DNA from: Candidatus Microgenomates bacterium
Lineage (GTDB): Bacteria; Patescibacteriota; Microgenomatia; UBA1406; HO2-37-13b
Reading direction: 5' to 3'
Length of the DNA stretch: 64,000 nt
Assembly (NCBI GenBank): GCA_025449735.1
Contig: JANWIV010000002.1
Coordinates: 62,001 to 126,000 of the forward strand
In this document: positions 41,119-50,623 of the stretch, piece by piece
How the letters are laid out: each line of letters opens with the position of its first letter
Numbering within the stretch: position 1 is the stretch's first letter
Translations under genes and position numbers: made by a program
The notes under the pieces: model-generated
What the model saw: only the letters and a program-made list of their open reading frames with translations
Told to the model about the DNA's origin: nothing
Database searches by the model: none

Positions 41119-43449
41119 ATGCCGAGCACAAAAAATCAAAATGGGCCCTTTGCAGAGCTTCTTATTCTATTAGTGCGTCTATTTATTTTGCTTGGGGATG
41201 GTGTAATTAATTTCGTCAAGCTAATACTACTTAGTTTGAAATCTTTTTCAATTTTGTCTATTTCTCTACTCGACCGCTTTTCTTTTACCGGTAAAAAACT
41301 GAAAAATAAAATTTTTACTAATTCTAAAAGTAGGTTGTCAGTGATTTTGAGTCAGGTTGACAATGGGATAGTCAATTTTATCAGCAAACTTCCAAAAAGA
41401 ACTAAAAAAGCGCCAGTGGTAAAGAAACCAGGTAGGGAAATACTGATATTTAAAGAAAAAAGTCGAATTCGTGGTTTTAAATATTTTGCGGTTGGAATAA
41501 TTACTTCGCTAATAGTCTTATTTTTCTATCAAAGCTATCTTTTCATAAATTCTTTGCCAAACCCGAGACTAATAGGTACGATTAATTATCCAGTTTCCAC
41601 CCAACTCTATGATCGTAGTGGCCACCTGCTATATGAAATCTTTCGCGATGAAAGTCGCACTCCGGTGAAACTTGATGAATTGCCTGAGTATATAAAGACC
41701 AGTACGATTGCCACTGAGGACAAGGACTTTTATAAACATAATGGGATATCAATAGTGGGAGGTGTCGTCCGAGCCATGAAGGATATGGTTCGCACGGGCA
41801 ATCTTCAAGGAGGCTCAACTATAACACAGCAACTGGTTAAATCAGCGCTTTTGACACCAGAGCGCACTCTGGAACGAAAAATACGCGAGGCAATCCTTGC
41901 GGTATGGACGGAGCAAATATATTCTAAAAATGAGATTTTAGAAATGTATCTTAATCAAGTTCCTTATGGAGGCTCCTCATATGGCATTGAGGAAGCAGCA
42001 GAGACTTATTTTGGAAAAAATGCTACCGAGCTATCGCTTCCTGAAGCAGCATTTTTAGCCGGACTACCTCAGGCACCGACGACCTATTCTCCATATGTCA
42101 ATCCACAATTATCGGTAAAGCGAAGAAATGAAGTTTTATCATTAATGCTTGAAGACAGTTATATTACTGAGGGTGAATATGAAGCGGCGGTGACAACGAC
42201 GCTTGATGTCAGGTCGCCGGTGGCTTTTATTCGCGCCCCCCATTTTGTATTTTATGTCAAAGCCTTCTTGGAAGAAAAATTTGGCATCAGGCGAGTTGAG
42301 GAAGGTGGGCTTAGAGTCACCACTAGTCTTGATATTGATTTGCAAGATAAGGCCGAGCAGATGGTTAATGAAGAATTGTCAACTCTAACCTCATTTAATG
42401 TCAACAATGCTGCGGCACTGGTTACCAAACCGAATACCGGAGAGATTCTCGCCATGGTAGGGTCCAAAAATTATTTTGAATTGCCTTATGGGGCATATAA
42501 TGTCGTCACTGCCCGTCGCCAACCAGGTTCAGCGATCAAGCCAGTGTTGTATTCGTTAGCCCTTCAAAATGGTTATACCGCCTCAACAATAATTCCTGAT
42601 TCACCAGTAATATTTCAGATACCGGGTTCAAAACCATATCGGCCTGTCAACTATGACGGTCGATTTCATGGGTCGGTGCCATTGCGATATGCTTTGGCCA
42701 ATTCATACAATGTACCAGCCGTCAAAACCTTAAACACTCTTGGAGTAAAAAATTTCATCGAGCATGCTCAAAAAATGGGGATATCCACTTGGGATAGTCC
42801 TGAGCGTTATGGATTGTCGCTTACACTGGGTGGGGCGGAGGTCAAAATGGAAGATATGGCAGTCGCTTTTGGCGTCTTTGCTAATTATGGCGACAAGGTG
42901 CCGTTGTCGCCAGTACTTAAAGTTGAAGATTTTCGTGGTCATGTGCTATATGAATCAAAGGAGGTAAGGAAAACCAAAGTGATGTCTTCTCAGATTGCTT
43001 TTATTATCAGTGATATTTTGTCAGATAGCGCTGCTCGTCGATTCGCTTTTGGAAACTATTCCAAGCTGGATATTCCAGGGCACAAGGTTGCCGTCAAAAC
43101 CGGTACCACCAATGATCTTAAAGATAATTGGACGATTGGTTACACAAGGGACTATTTGACAGCAATCTGGGTGGGTAACAATGACAATACACCAATGTCA
43201 CGCGTCGCTTCTGGTGTCACCGGCGCCAGTCCAATTTGGCATCGGGTGATGAATTATGTTTTAAACCATACGGAAACAAGCTCTCCCATGCCAATAAACG
43301 AACTAAAAAATTCCTTTACTATTCCTGCTGGATTGGTTACTAAGAAATGTTTTTTTGACAGAGATGAGTATTATCTCGCCGGCACTGAAGATAAATCTTG
43401 TCGAACTTCAATTTTCATCACCCCAACGCCCGGAGTAGTCAATCAATAA
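41119..43449 (+). CDS. Class A penicillin-binding protein
   Basis: Bifunctional peptidoglycan synthase (776 residues). A basic N-terminus of about 125 residues with hydrophobic stretches precedes a main membrane segment (about 127-147). Glycosyltransferase domain: ATEDKDFYKHNGI, GGSTITQQLVKSALL, YLNQVPYGGSSYG. Transpeptidase: RQPGSAIKPVLY with SxxK, NSYN (SxN), and VKTGTTN. TG-G-TAAAAT (41101-41109) ends 9 nt before the ATG. Similar to the PBP at 48350 but with a longer N-terminus. Confidence 0.96.
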   Translation: MPSTKNQNGPFAELLILLVRLFILLGDGVINFVKLILLSLKSFSILSISLLDRFSFTGKKLKNKIFTNSKSRLSVILSQVDNGIVNFISKLPKRTKKAPVVKKPGREILIFKEKSRIRGFKYFAVGIITSLIVLFFYQSYLFINSLPNPRLIGTINYPVSTQLYDRSGHLLYEIFRDESRTPVKLDELPEYIKTSTIATEDKDFYKHNGISIVGGVVRAMKDMVRTGNLQGGSTITQQLVKSALLTPERTLERKIREAILAVWTEQIYSKNEILEMYLNQVPYGGSSYGIEEAAETYFGKNATELSLPEAAFLAGLPQAPTTYSPYVNPQLSVKRRNEVLSLMLEDSYITEGEYEAAVTTTLDVRSPVAFIRAPHFVFYVKAFLEEKFGIRRVEEGGLRVTTSLDIDLQDKAEQMVNEELSTLTSFNVNNAAALVTKPNTGEILAMVGSKNYFELPYGAYNVVTARRQPGSAIKPVLYSLALQNGYTASTIIPDSPVIFQIPGSKPYRPVNYDGRFHGSVPLRYALANSYNVPAVKTLNTLGVKNFIEHAQKMGISTWDSPERYGLSLTLGGAEVKMEDMAVAFGVFANYGDKVPLSPVLKVEDFRGHVLYESKEVRKTKVMSSQIAFIISDILSDSAARRFAFGNYSKLDIPGHKVAVKTGTTNDLKDNWTIGYTRDYLTAIWVGNNDNTPMSRVASGVTGASPIWHRVMNYVLNHTETSSPMPINELKNSFTIPAGLVTKKCFFDRDEYYLAGTEDKSCRTSIFITPTPGVVNQ

Positions 43450-43472
43450 ACAAATATTCTGCTCAATGATCT

Positions 43473-44192
43473 TTATTTTGTAAAATACTCTTGAGGAATT
43501 ACTAGCAATCTAATGGCGGAGACGGTTTTGGTTTTTTTAGCAGTCGGCTTTTGGATGACAAAATGAACATTATCACCAATTTTTAATTTACTAAAGCCGG
43601 CTTTGACAAGCTCAAGAGTATCAGTATCCATTATTTGGGTGACAGTTGATTTTTCAACATCAAGCACGTAAGCGTCTTTTTCGACAGTGACCACACTAAC
43701 AGTAAAGTTTGCCTCATCGACTTCGGTGATTTGACCAGTAGCGACGATATATTGTTTTTGCAAATAAACTTTGGATGATGCTAAATCATTGTCGATTTTT
43801 TTTCCAGAAACGACAATATAATCATTTTTTTCAAGAGAGTCTCTTTCCAGCTCATCAGCACTCCCGATCGAAGTTTCTTTATAGGTGGTAAGCACTTCAT
43901 CAGTTGTAATTGTGGTCTCATGTTTGGAATCATCGACGATGACAATATTATTGTCATCGATAGACTTGATTATTCCAGTGACAACCATATCAGCTTGTTT
44001 TGATAATTCGGCGACCTTGGTCGCAATTTTATCTTTCAAGATTTGAGCATTTTTTTCGAGACTGTTCTCTAGGGCATCTGGTGGGGTTGGGTCGGTGGTC
44101 GGTACATTATCTTGAGCGAATACCATGCTCGACATAATACTTCCAAATATCAAGATTCCAATTGCGATCGAAATTAATTTATTCGTCTTCAT
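43473..44192 (-). CDS. Secreted protein of repeated beta-strands (DUF5666-like)
   Basis: 239 residues with a signal peptide ending at VFAQD (cleavage after VFA, about residue 26). The rest has two or three similar beta modules (VVTGIIKSIDDNNIVI, VATGQITEVDEANFTV), resembling DUF5666-type OB-like repeats in CPR secreted proteins. Function unknown. Its start overlaps the upstream gene by 14 nt, indicating coupled expression. Confidence 0.65.
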   Translation of the reverse strand: MKTNKLISIAIGILIFGSIMSSMVFAQDNVPTTDPTPPDALENSLEKNAQILKDKIATKVAELSKQADMVVTGIIKSIDDNNIVIVDDSKHETTITTDEVLTTYKETSIGSADELERDSLEKNDYIVVSGKKIDNDLASSKVYLQKQYIVATGQITEVDEANFTVSVVTVEKDAYVLDVEKSTVTQIMDTDTLELVKAGFSKLKIGDNVHFVIQKPTAKKTKTVSAIRLLVIPQEYFTK

Positions 44193-44604
44193 TTTGAATG
44201 TAATAAATATTTAAAGTATGTGTTTCAATATCAGTGCCATTATAAGAGGTAATTTTTATGATATTTTCACCAACCGACAATGGAAAATCAAAATCAAACT
44301 GAGTCTTATTGCCTGTCTCTACGGTGACCTCGGAGGTAGGCGAATGAGCGACGATTAGCGATTTTTTTTCTGCTTTTCCTTTTATATTGATGCTTTTCTT
44401 ATCAGTTGACTCTTTATCATTTGGAGCATCGATTTTAAAGCTAGTTAATGATTCGCTACCGGCGACTACGGTGGGAGTGATATTACCGGAAATTATTTTG
44501 CTGGTCCTAAGGGCTCCCTTGCCGGTGGCGAAAAGAATCGCAATCGCAATTATGACCCCAGTGCCTATTCCCAATGAAATCGCGATCAATGTTTCTTTTT
44601 TCAT
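44179..44604 (-). CDS. Membrane-anchored Ig-like domain protein
   Basis: 141 residues: an N-terminal membrane segment (about 6-27) and an outer beta-sandwich domain with FDFDFPLSVGENIIKITSYN, the pattern of bacterial Ig-like/glucodextranase-B domains. First gene of a two-gene operon with the secreted protein at 43473. Function unknown, presumably surface adhesion or scaffold. Confidence 0.6.
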   Translation of the reverse strand: MKKETLIAISLGIGTGVIIAIAILFATGKGALRTSKIISGNITPTVVAGSESLTSFKIDAPNDKESTDKKSINIKGKAEKKSLIVAHSPTSEVTVETGNKTQFDFDFPLSVGENIIKITSYNGTDIETHTLNIYYIQNEDE

Positions 44605-44636
44605 GTTTGTTTAAGTAATACATCTTAATTGAACTC

Positions 44637-45548
44637 TTAAGTATTGTCAAATAATACTTTTTTACTGACAATCGGTATCATTTGTATCAGTTGAGAGGTA
44701 TTAAAATATGGCCCCATATCTTTATATAAGCTTTCAGCCGCTGTCTTGACTATATAAGAAGCAATGACGGCACTGCTTTTGACGTTGCTTTTGCAGGCAA
44801 AGGAGCTGACGAGCCCAGCTAAGACATCGCCGCTACCACCTTTGGCGAGCCCTTCATTGCCACCAACAATTTCAACCAACTCCGTCCCATCGCTAATAAA
44901 ATCCTCAACGTCTTTCAAAAGAATTATGCAATGGAATTCTTGAGCTTTCTGGCCAACTAGTTCCTGTTTATTCTGGTCTGTTATTTCCACCCCAAAAAGC
45001 TTTTGGAATTCTTTTGTGTGCGGAGTGACGATGGCTTTGGTTTGCAATAATTTCATCCAATCTGGATTCATCATTTGCAGGGCGGCGGCATCAAAGACAA
45101 ATTGTTTTTGAGGATATTTTTCTATCAAAAATTTAATTAGTACATAAGTGTATTCGGCTTCATTTTCTATTTTAATAATTTCCTCAAAAGTGGGCGTCTC
45201 ACTAAATTTATTAATTTCAATCTTGCCACGCTCCATACCGGGTCCAATTAGTATTACATCATCCTCTTCTAAATAATCAAGAAGTTTCTCTTTCGGGATT
45301 ACGATTCCATTGGTGAATTTTGATTTTAAATTCAAAAACACAGTTTCATTTTCTGTTGTGGACGCATAATGCACTAGGTCAACAAAATGACTGGCAATTT
45401 CCGCTGACCAAAGAGAAGCGGCATGAAATATTTTAGAGCCACCAATAATTAGTAGCCGACCATTCTGTCCTTTGTGGGAGCGGGGAGCCGGTTTAAATAT
45501 TTGTCCAAGCGATTTTTTAAGTTGAGTATCGGGTTTTACTTCTGCCAT
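44637..45548 (-). CDS. nnrD: ADP-dependent NAD(P)H-hydrate dehydratase
   Basis: Repairs damaged NAD(P)H hydrates in the cytoplasm using ADP. Ribokinase-like fold of about 303 residues with NGRLLIIGGSKIFHAA, ILIGPGMERG, FVFDAAALQMM, IVTPHTKEFQKLFG and the nucleotide site GNEGLAKGGSGDVLAG. The epimerase (NnrE) half often fused in bacteria is absent. The ATG at 45548 was preferred over the frame start at 45632; a minus-strand TATAAT (complement of 45555-45560) ends 6 nt upstream. Divergent from alaS. Confidence 0.9.
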   Translation of the reverse strand: MAEVKPDTQLKKSLGQIFKPAPRSHKGQNGRLLIIGGSKIFHAASLWSAEIASHFVDLVHYASTTENETVFLNLKSKFTNGIVIPKEKLLDYLEEDDVILIGPGMERGKIEINKFSETPTFEEIIKIENEAEYTYVLIKFLIEKYPQKQFVFDAAALQMMNPDWMKLLQTKAIVTPHTKEFQKLFGVEITDQNKQELVGQKAQEFHCIILLKDVEDFISDGTELVEIVGGNEGLAKGGSGDVLAGLVSSFACKSNVKSSAVIASYIVKTAAESLYKDMGPYFNTSQLIQMIPIVSKKVLFDNT

Positions 45549-45553
45549 AAGTC

Positions 45554-45565
45554 TATTATATAATA
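45554..45565. promoter_or_regulatory. Symmetric divergent promoter of nnrD and alaS
   Basis: TATTATATAATA is a perfect 12-bp palindrome. Read rightward it gives TATAAT at 45559-45564, ending 8 nt before alaS; read leftward it gives TATAAT from 45560-45555, ending 6 nt before nnrD. The two -10 boxes overlap by 2 bp, so RNA polymerase can use this site in either direction but not both at once. Both transcripts would be leaderless. Confidence 0.75.
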
Positions 45566-45572
45566 ATGAGCA

Positions 45573-47360
45573 ATGATAACTAGCTGGGATGTACGACAAA
45601 AATTCAATGAATTTTGGGAAAAAAAAGATCATAAATTAATTCCGACGTCACCCTTGGTGCTTGAGGTCGACACTACGTTGTTTACAATTGCTGGAATGCA
45701 ACAACTGGTGCCCTATTTATCTGGCACTCCGCACTCGCTAGGAAAGAAACTTTATAATATTCAACCTTGTTTCCGCACCGTCGACATTGATGAGGTGGGG
45801 GATAATAGACATACCACCTTTTTTGAGATGTTGGGTAATTGGTCGCTGGGCGATTATTTCAAAGCAGAGCAGATTCCTTGGATGTGGGAATTTTATACCA
45901 AAGAACTTGGAATTGACAAAGAAAAAATTCATGTGACAGTATTTGGTAGTGGATCTGGGGTCGCGCGTGACGAGGAATCTATAAAAATCTGGCAAGATCT
46001 AGGTTTGCATAATAATCATATTCATGAGTATGGAATTGAAAAAAATTGGTGGTCCGAATTTGGGCCACCAGAAAAAATGCCAGTAGGAAAGATCGGTGGG
46101 GTAAGTACTGAGGTTTTTTTTGAATTTACCGATGTTACCCACGATAAAAAATATGGAGCCACCTGTCATCCTAATTGTGATTGTGGGAGGTTCCTAGAAA
46201 TTGGCAATAGCGTCTTTATCGAATATCGCAAAACCGCTACTGGTCTTGAAGAGTTGCCACAAAAAAATGTCGACTTTGGCGGAGGGCTGGAGAGACTAAT
46301 TATGGCGGCAAATAATGAATCGGATGTTTTTAATATTGATTTGTTTGCTCCAATTATTTCAGAAATCGAGAGCATTACCGGTAAAAAATATGTAAAGGAA
46401 GCGGATAAACAAGAGATGCGAATCATCGCCGATCATTTAAAAGCAGCAACTATGATGCTAGTCGAGGGAGTACTGCCATCAAACAAAATGCAGGGCTATA
46501 TTGTCAGGCGCCTACTTCGTCGAGTCGCTGTCAAACTCTACGATCTTGAGGGGATGTCTAAATGGGAAGATATTGCCTCTGCCAGTAATCGTATTTTGGA
46601 CATTTATGACGGCATAATCTTTAATAAAGAAGCAGTCGGGAGCAGCGTAAGCGCGGCGATCAGCCAGGAATTATCCCGCTTTACCATGACTCTTGATCGT
46701 GGAATTGCTGAGTTTAATAAATTGCAAACAATCGATGAGGTGACTGCTTTTAATCTTTTTCAAACATATGGTTTTCCTTTTGAGATAACGGAAGAGCTGG
46801 CTAGACAAAAAGGAATCAATCTTGATAAGAAGCTTTTTGATGAAGAAGTTGGCAAACACCAAGCGGCATCTCGCTCTTCTTCTGTCGGCATGTTTAAAGG
46901 TGGCTTAGCAGATCACAGTGAGCAGACGATCAAATATCACACTGCTACTCATTTGCTACATCAGGCGCTCAGGGATGTTCTTGGAGACACAGTTCGTCAG
47001 CAAGGGAGCAATATCACCGGTAGTAGACTGCGGTTTGATTTCTCCTTTGATCGCAAGCCAACAGATGAAGAGTTGAGTAAAGTAGAAGGAATCATCAACG
47101 ACAAAATAAAAGAGGCATTGCCAGTGATCAACAAAATAATGCCAAAGGAAGAAGCCGAGAAGCTTGGTGCGATGTCTTTTTTCAAGGATAAGTATGGGGA
47201 TGAAGTTTCAATCTATCTGATAGGAGGAAATGGCAATGAGACCTATTCCAAAGAATTTTGTGGTGGTCCTCATGTCAAAAATACCAGCGAGATTGGACCG
47301 GTAAAAATTACCAAGACAGAGCGTATCGGTGCCGGTTTAATAAGAATTTATGCTGAATAA
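45573..47360 (+). CDS. alaS: Alanyl-tRNA synthetase (lacks C-terminal domain)
   Basis: AlaRS charges tRNA-Ala. Class II catalytic core: NIQPCFRTVDIDEVGD, FFEMLGNWSLGDYF, and the motif 3 region VDFGGGLERL. The editing domain follows with HTATHLLHQALRDVLG and FCGGPHV (zinc ligands; the usual CGGTH is CGGPH here). At 595 residues it stops after the editing domain and lacks the C-Ala/DHHA1 domain and oligomerisation coiled coil of typical 870-residue AlaRS. Such short forms exist; the stop codon is followed by a perfect hairpin, so this is a real end rather than a frameshift as far as I can see. Confidence 0.95.
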   Translation: MITSWDVRQKFNEFWEKKDHKLIPTSPLVLEVDTTLFTIAGMQQLVPYLSGTPHSLGKKLYNIQPCFRTVDIDEVGDNRHTTFFEMLGNWSLGDYFKAEQIPWMWEFYTKELGIDKEKIHVTVFGSGSGVARDEESIKIWQDLGLHNNHIHEYGIEKNWWSEFGPPEKMPVGKIGGVSTEVFFEFTDVTHDKKYGATCHPNCDCGRFLEIGNSVFIEYRKTATGLEELPQKNVDFGGGLERLIMAANNESDVFNIDLFAPIISEIESITGKKYVKEADKQEMRIIADHLKAATMMLVEGVLPSNKMQGYIVRRLLRRVAVKLYDLEGMSKWEDIASASNRILDIYDGIIFNKEAVGSSVSAAISQELSRFTMTLDRGIAEFNKLQTIDEVTAFNLFQTYGFPFEITEELARQKGINLDKKLFDEEVGKHQAASRSSSVGMFKGGLADHSEQTIKYHTATHLLHQALRDVLGDTVRQQGSNITGSRLRFDFSFDRKPTDEELSKVEGIINDKIKEALPVINKIMPKEEAEKLGAMSFFKDKYGDEVSIYLIGGNGNETYSKEFCGGPHVKNTSEIGPVKITKTERIGAGLIRIYAE

Positions 47361-47378
47361 TCCGGATCGTCGTACTCA

Positions 47379-47397
47379 TTCCGATCCAGGATCGGAA
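47379..47397. other. Perfect 8-bp palindrome after alaS
   Basis: TTCCGATC-CAG-GATCGGAA. No T-run follows, so it is not a standard terminator; it may be an RNA processing or protein-binding site. It stands in the 93-bp space between alaS and the next gene, which is otherwise featureless apart from a possible GATAAT -10 at 47439-47444. Confidence 0.5.
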
Positions 47398-47453
47398 ATG
47401 TGGTCCAATAGGGTGTATGCGCTATGAGTGAAATAATTGATAATTAAAATTAT

Positions 47454-47885
47454 ATGGAAGTAGCTCAAAGGAAAATTACAAGTACATACGAGGTTCAAGG
47501 TGAAACGTTTGAACTAGAATACTTTACTAATCATTATTTTGTCGATCCAGAAGCTCAAGCTCAAGCACTAAACGGTAGAACTGTTCTAAACTACATTTCA
47601 GAAATTGACAAAAGTCAGGATTTTCAAGGAAATCCAAAAGATGAATATTGGTACGAGAGGGCATGGAATTTGTTAAGGGAAGTAAAAGCGGGTCGCGTGT
47701 CATTAGATGACGTAGTTGATTTTATGAAGGGTCAGGGAGTTAATGAACTTGATATTTTTTATTACATCGAAAGAGTGGCAAGAGACATGGAAGAAAACGA
47801 TCGAGATGAAGACATCTGGTCGCGAATGTTTGAGGATGATGGTTTTGATGAGGATGATGAAGATCCTGAGTTGATGGGATATTGA
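47454..47885 (+). CDS. Unknown acidic protein, 143 aa
   Basis: No family recognised. Soluble, helical, without signal peptide; mid-region DEYWYERAWNLLREVKAG and DVVDFMKGQGVNELDIFYYI, and a very acidic C-terminus (many Asp/Glu in the last 30 residues). GATAAT ends 9 nt before the ATG, matching the leaderless pattern of the genome. Codon usage and promoter support a real gene. Confidence 0.7.
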   Translation: MEVAQRKITSTYEVQGETFELEYFTNHYFVDPEAQAQALNGRTVLNYISEIDKSQDFQGNPKDEYWYERAWNLLREVKAGRVSLDDVVDFMKGQGVNELDIFYYIERVARDMEENDRDEDIWSRMFEDDGFDEDDEDPELMGY

Positions 47886-47894
47886 GGATAAAAT

Positions 47895-48257
47895 TTAATC
47901 TAATGTTGGACGTACCACTGCTTCAGCCGGAAGCTCAGTAAAATGACCATTTTCATCAGGACTAAACGGAATGACTCGCTCGACAGCATCGATTGATAGT
48001 GGCCCATAAATATGAGGATGTTTTTGGCCGCCCTTACCAGCATCTTCAAAAACAATCTTTTCAGTCACTAGTTTGGTATTGATGACAAGAAGCAACAAAT
48101 TTTTAACCCCTTTATAGCTTTTGTTGGCGGTTTTAAGTAGTTGCTCAAGGGTGGAATTATGTATGTAACCCGAGGTTTTAAGAGAAATAGGATTGTAGAT
48201 TCTGGCTTCGCGAGCTTTACTCCACACTGCTTTATCCAGAATATGATAGATATTCAC
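47895..48257 (-). CDS. DUF952 family protein
   Basis: 120 residues beginning IYHILDKAVWSKA, with GYIHNSTLEQLLKTAN and HPHIYGPLSIDAVERV, the conserved blocks of DUF952. Function unknown in the family; the fold is related to small ADP-ribosyl-type or NAD-binding domains only by suggestion. Convergent with the acidic protein gene, 9 bp away. Confidence 0.85.
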   Translation of the reverse strand: MNIYHILDKAVWSKAREARIYNPISLKTSGYIHNSTLEQLLKTANKSYKGVKNLLLLVINTKLVTEKIVFEDAGKGGQKHPHIYGPLSIDAVERVIPFSPDENGHFTELPAEAVVRPTLD

Positions 48258-48349
48258 TATTAATCATTATACACCACTGAAATAATAAATGTAGTAGTTA
48301 ATTGACTTAAATTACATGCGAATTTGGTACAATCATTGATAACATTCAT

Positions 48350-50623
48350 ATGGAAAAACTTAGAAGTGTAAAATCAGGAATTATCGATATTGCTTATCGA
48401 TTGGCGCAAAAAACACCCCTAAGACGGTTTTCAAGGAGAACGCAAATTGGAGTTATCCTTGCCTTTTTTATTACGTTTTCTTTTTTACTCTGGTACTTTA
48501 TCATAAAAGACCTGCCTAATCCCCAAGGGTTGCGCAATTATAAATCAATTCCGGTCTCTACCCAGATTCTAGATCGAGATGACGAGCTCTTGTATGACAT
48601 TTTTGCTGATGAAAATAGACATCCGGTGAAACTTGAGGAAATTCCAGTGTATGTCCCGCAGGCCACAATTGCCATTGAAGATGCCAGTTTTTATACTCAT
48701 GGGGGTATTTCGATCATTGGGGGAATTGCTCGGGCAATCAAAGATACCGTTTTTTTACATAAAGGACTTCAAGGTGGCTCAACAATTACTCAACAGTTGG
48801 TCAAATCAGCCCTTCTCACTCCAGAGCGAACTATTCAGCGAAAAATCAAAGAAGTAATTTTAGCCTTGTGGGTGGAGCAGATGCTTACCAAGGCAGAAAT
48901 ACTAGAGCTTTATCTCAATCAGGTGCCTTATGGTGGGGTTTCATATGGCATCGAACAAGCGGCGCAAACTTTTTTTGATAAACCAGCCAAGGATTTGACA
49001 TTGGCTGAATCGGCGCTGTTGGCTGGCTTACCAAGAGCGCCAAGTGCTTATTCGCCATATAATAATTTCGAGCGTGCCAAAGCGCGTCAGCTTGAAGTGT
49101 TATCTCGAATGGTAGAGCTTGATTTTATCAACGAAGAACAAAAAACTGTTGCGAGCGAAGAAAAGTTAAGACTAAAGGCACCATCAAGCGGTATTTTAGC
49201 ACCCCATTTTGTCTTCTACGTCAAGTCAATTTTAGAGGAGGAGTATAGCAAGGAGCTGGTTGAAGAAGGTGGACTCAAAGTGACGACAACTCTAGACAAA
49301 CAAATTCAAGCTACCGCAGAAGCGGCAGTGAGCAATGAAATTGAAGATCTGAAAGGCGCCCGAGTCAGCAATGGTGCCGCTCTGGTGACCCGCCCTGCCA
49401 CAGGTGAGATATTGGCGATGGTGGGGTCATCAGACTTTTTTGCCACGCCCTCAGGATCTTTTAATGTGACGACGGCACTTCGCCAACCGGGATCATCAAT
49501 TAAACCTTTAAACTATGCCGCTGGCATTGATAGTAAAAAAGTAACGGCGGCAACTATTTTTCTTGATACGCCAACTTGTTTCAATGCCCCAGGTCAACCA
49601 AAAGCCTATTGTCCGGTCAATTATGACTTTTCCTTTCATGGGCCGGTGGCGCTTCGTAACGCTTTGGCAAATTCTTATAATATCCCGGCTGTCAAAATGC
49701 TGGCTTTAAATACCTTGGATGGATTTATAGCTTATGCCAGGCGTTTTGGCATCACCACTTTCAAAGATCCGACTCGATATGGGTTGTCATTAACGCTTGG
49801 TGGTGGTGAGGTACGGATGACTGAGATGGCCACTGCCTTTTCATCATTCGCCAATGAAGGGGTACCAAAAAAGCTGGTCGCTATCCTTAAAATCGAGGAT
49901 AAAAATGGCAAGGTGCTTTATGATTATAAAGATGCCAATTTTGCCCTTGACGTCCATAAACCACTTGATTATCCAAATTTTTTGGCCATTGGTGGCACTC
50001 GCGCTATCAGCAAAGACACCGCATTTATCATGTCACATATTTTGTCGGATAATTTAGCCCGTGCTTCAGCCTTTGGTACTGGTAGCGATCTATTTATTCG
50101 TGGTCAGACGGTTTCAGCCAAAACTGGCACCACTAATGATTTTCGAGATAATTGGACAATCGGTTATACTCCGAACTTTTTGGTAGTCAGTTGGGTTGGC
50201 AATAATGATAATACACCGATGTCTAGAGTGGTATCGGGAGTTACCGGGGCGAGTCCGATATGGAATCGGATTATGAGCTCAGTGCTTGTTGGTCAACCCA
50301 ATTTGGCACCGCGTAAACCCGACACTGTTGTAGGAAGGCAAGTTTGTAATTTGACCGGCGCCCCACCACCATCAGCAGACCAAAGTGGGGAACCAATTTG
50401 CGGTGGCACTCATTTCGAATGGTTTGCGGCTGGTACTGATAAGATCCCTGGAGCGACAATCACCCATGAGACCATTCCAGTGAACCGAGATACTGGAGTA
50501 ATGACCAAACCAGAGGACCCGGCGGCTGAGATGCAAGATCATTTGGTGATAAAAGATGCCATCTCTACTTATTGTATTGACTGTAATCATGAGAAAGAAG
50601 GAGAAAGTACTGTCAACCTTTGA
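48350..50623 (+). CDS. Class A penicillin-binding protein
   Basis: Second bifunctional peptidoglycan synthase (757 residues). Short cytoplasmic N-terminus and membrane segment (about 29-50); glycosyltransferase motifs AIEDASFYTHGGI, GGSTITQQLVKSALL, YLNQVPYGGVSYG; transpeptidase RQPGSSIKPLNY, NSYN, AKTGTTN; a C-terminal tail with four Cys (VCNLTG, EPICGG, TYCIDCNHE). TACAAT with an upstream TG (48325-48333) ends 16 nt before the ATG. Its 3' end overlaps convergent pgk by 11 bp. Confidence 0.96.
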   Translation: MEKLRSVKSGIIDIAYRLAQKTPLRRFSRRTQIGVILAFFITFSFLLWYFIIKDLPNPQGLRNYKSIPVSTQILDRDDELLYDIFADENRHPVKLEEIPVYVPQATIAIEDASFYTHGGISIIGGIARAIKDTVFLHKGLQGGSTITQQLVKSALLTPERTIQRKIKEVILALWVEQMLTKAEILELYLNQVPYGGVSYGIEQAAQTFFDKPAKDLTLAESALLAGLPRAPSAYSPYNNFERAKARQLEVLSRMVELDFINEEQKTVASEEKLRLKAPSSGILAPHFVFYVKSILEEEYSKELVEEGGLKVTTTLDKQIQATAEAAVSNEIEDLKGARVSNGAALVTRPATGEILAMVGSSDFFATPSGSFNVTTALRQPGSSIKPLNYAAGIDSKKVTAATIFLDTPTCFNAPGQPKAYCPVNYDFSFHGPVALRNALANSYNIPAVKMLALNTLDGFIAYARRFGITTFKDPTRYGLSLTLGGGEVRMTEMATAFSSFANEGVPKKLVAILKIEDKNGKVLYDYKDANFALDVHKPLDYPNFLAIGGTRAISKDTAFIMSHILSDNLARASAFGTGSDLFIRGQTVSAKTGTTNDFRDNWTIGYTPNFLVVSWVGNNDNTPMSRVVSGVTGASPIWNRIMSSVLVGQPNLAPRKPDTVVGRQVCNLTGAPPPSADQSGEPICGGTHFEWFAAGTDKIPGATITHETIPVNRDTGVMTKPEDPAAEMQDHLVIKDAISTYCIDCNHEKEGESTVNL

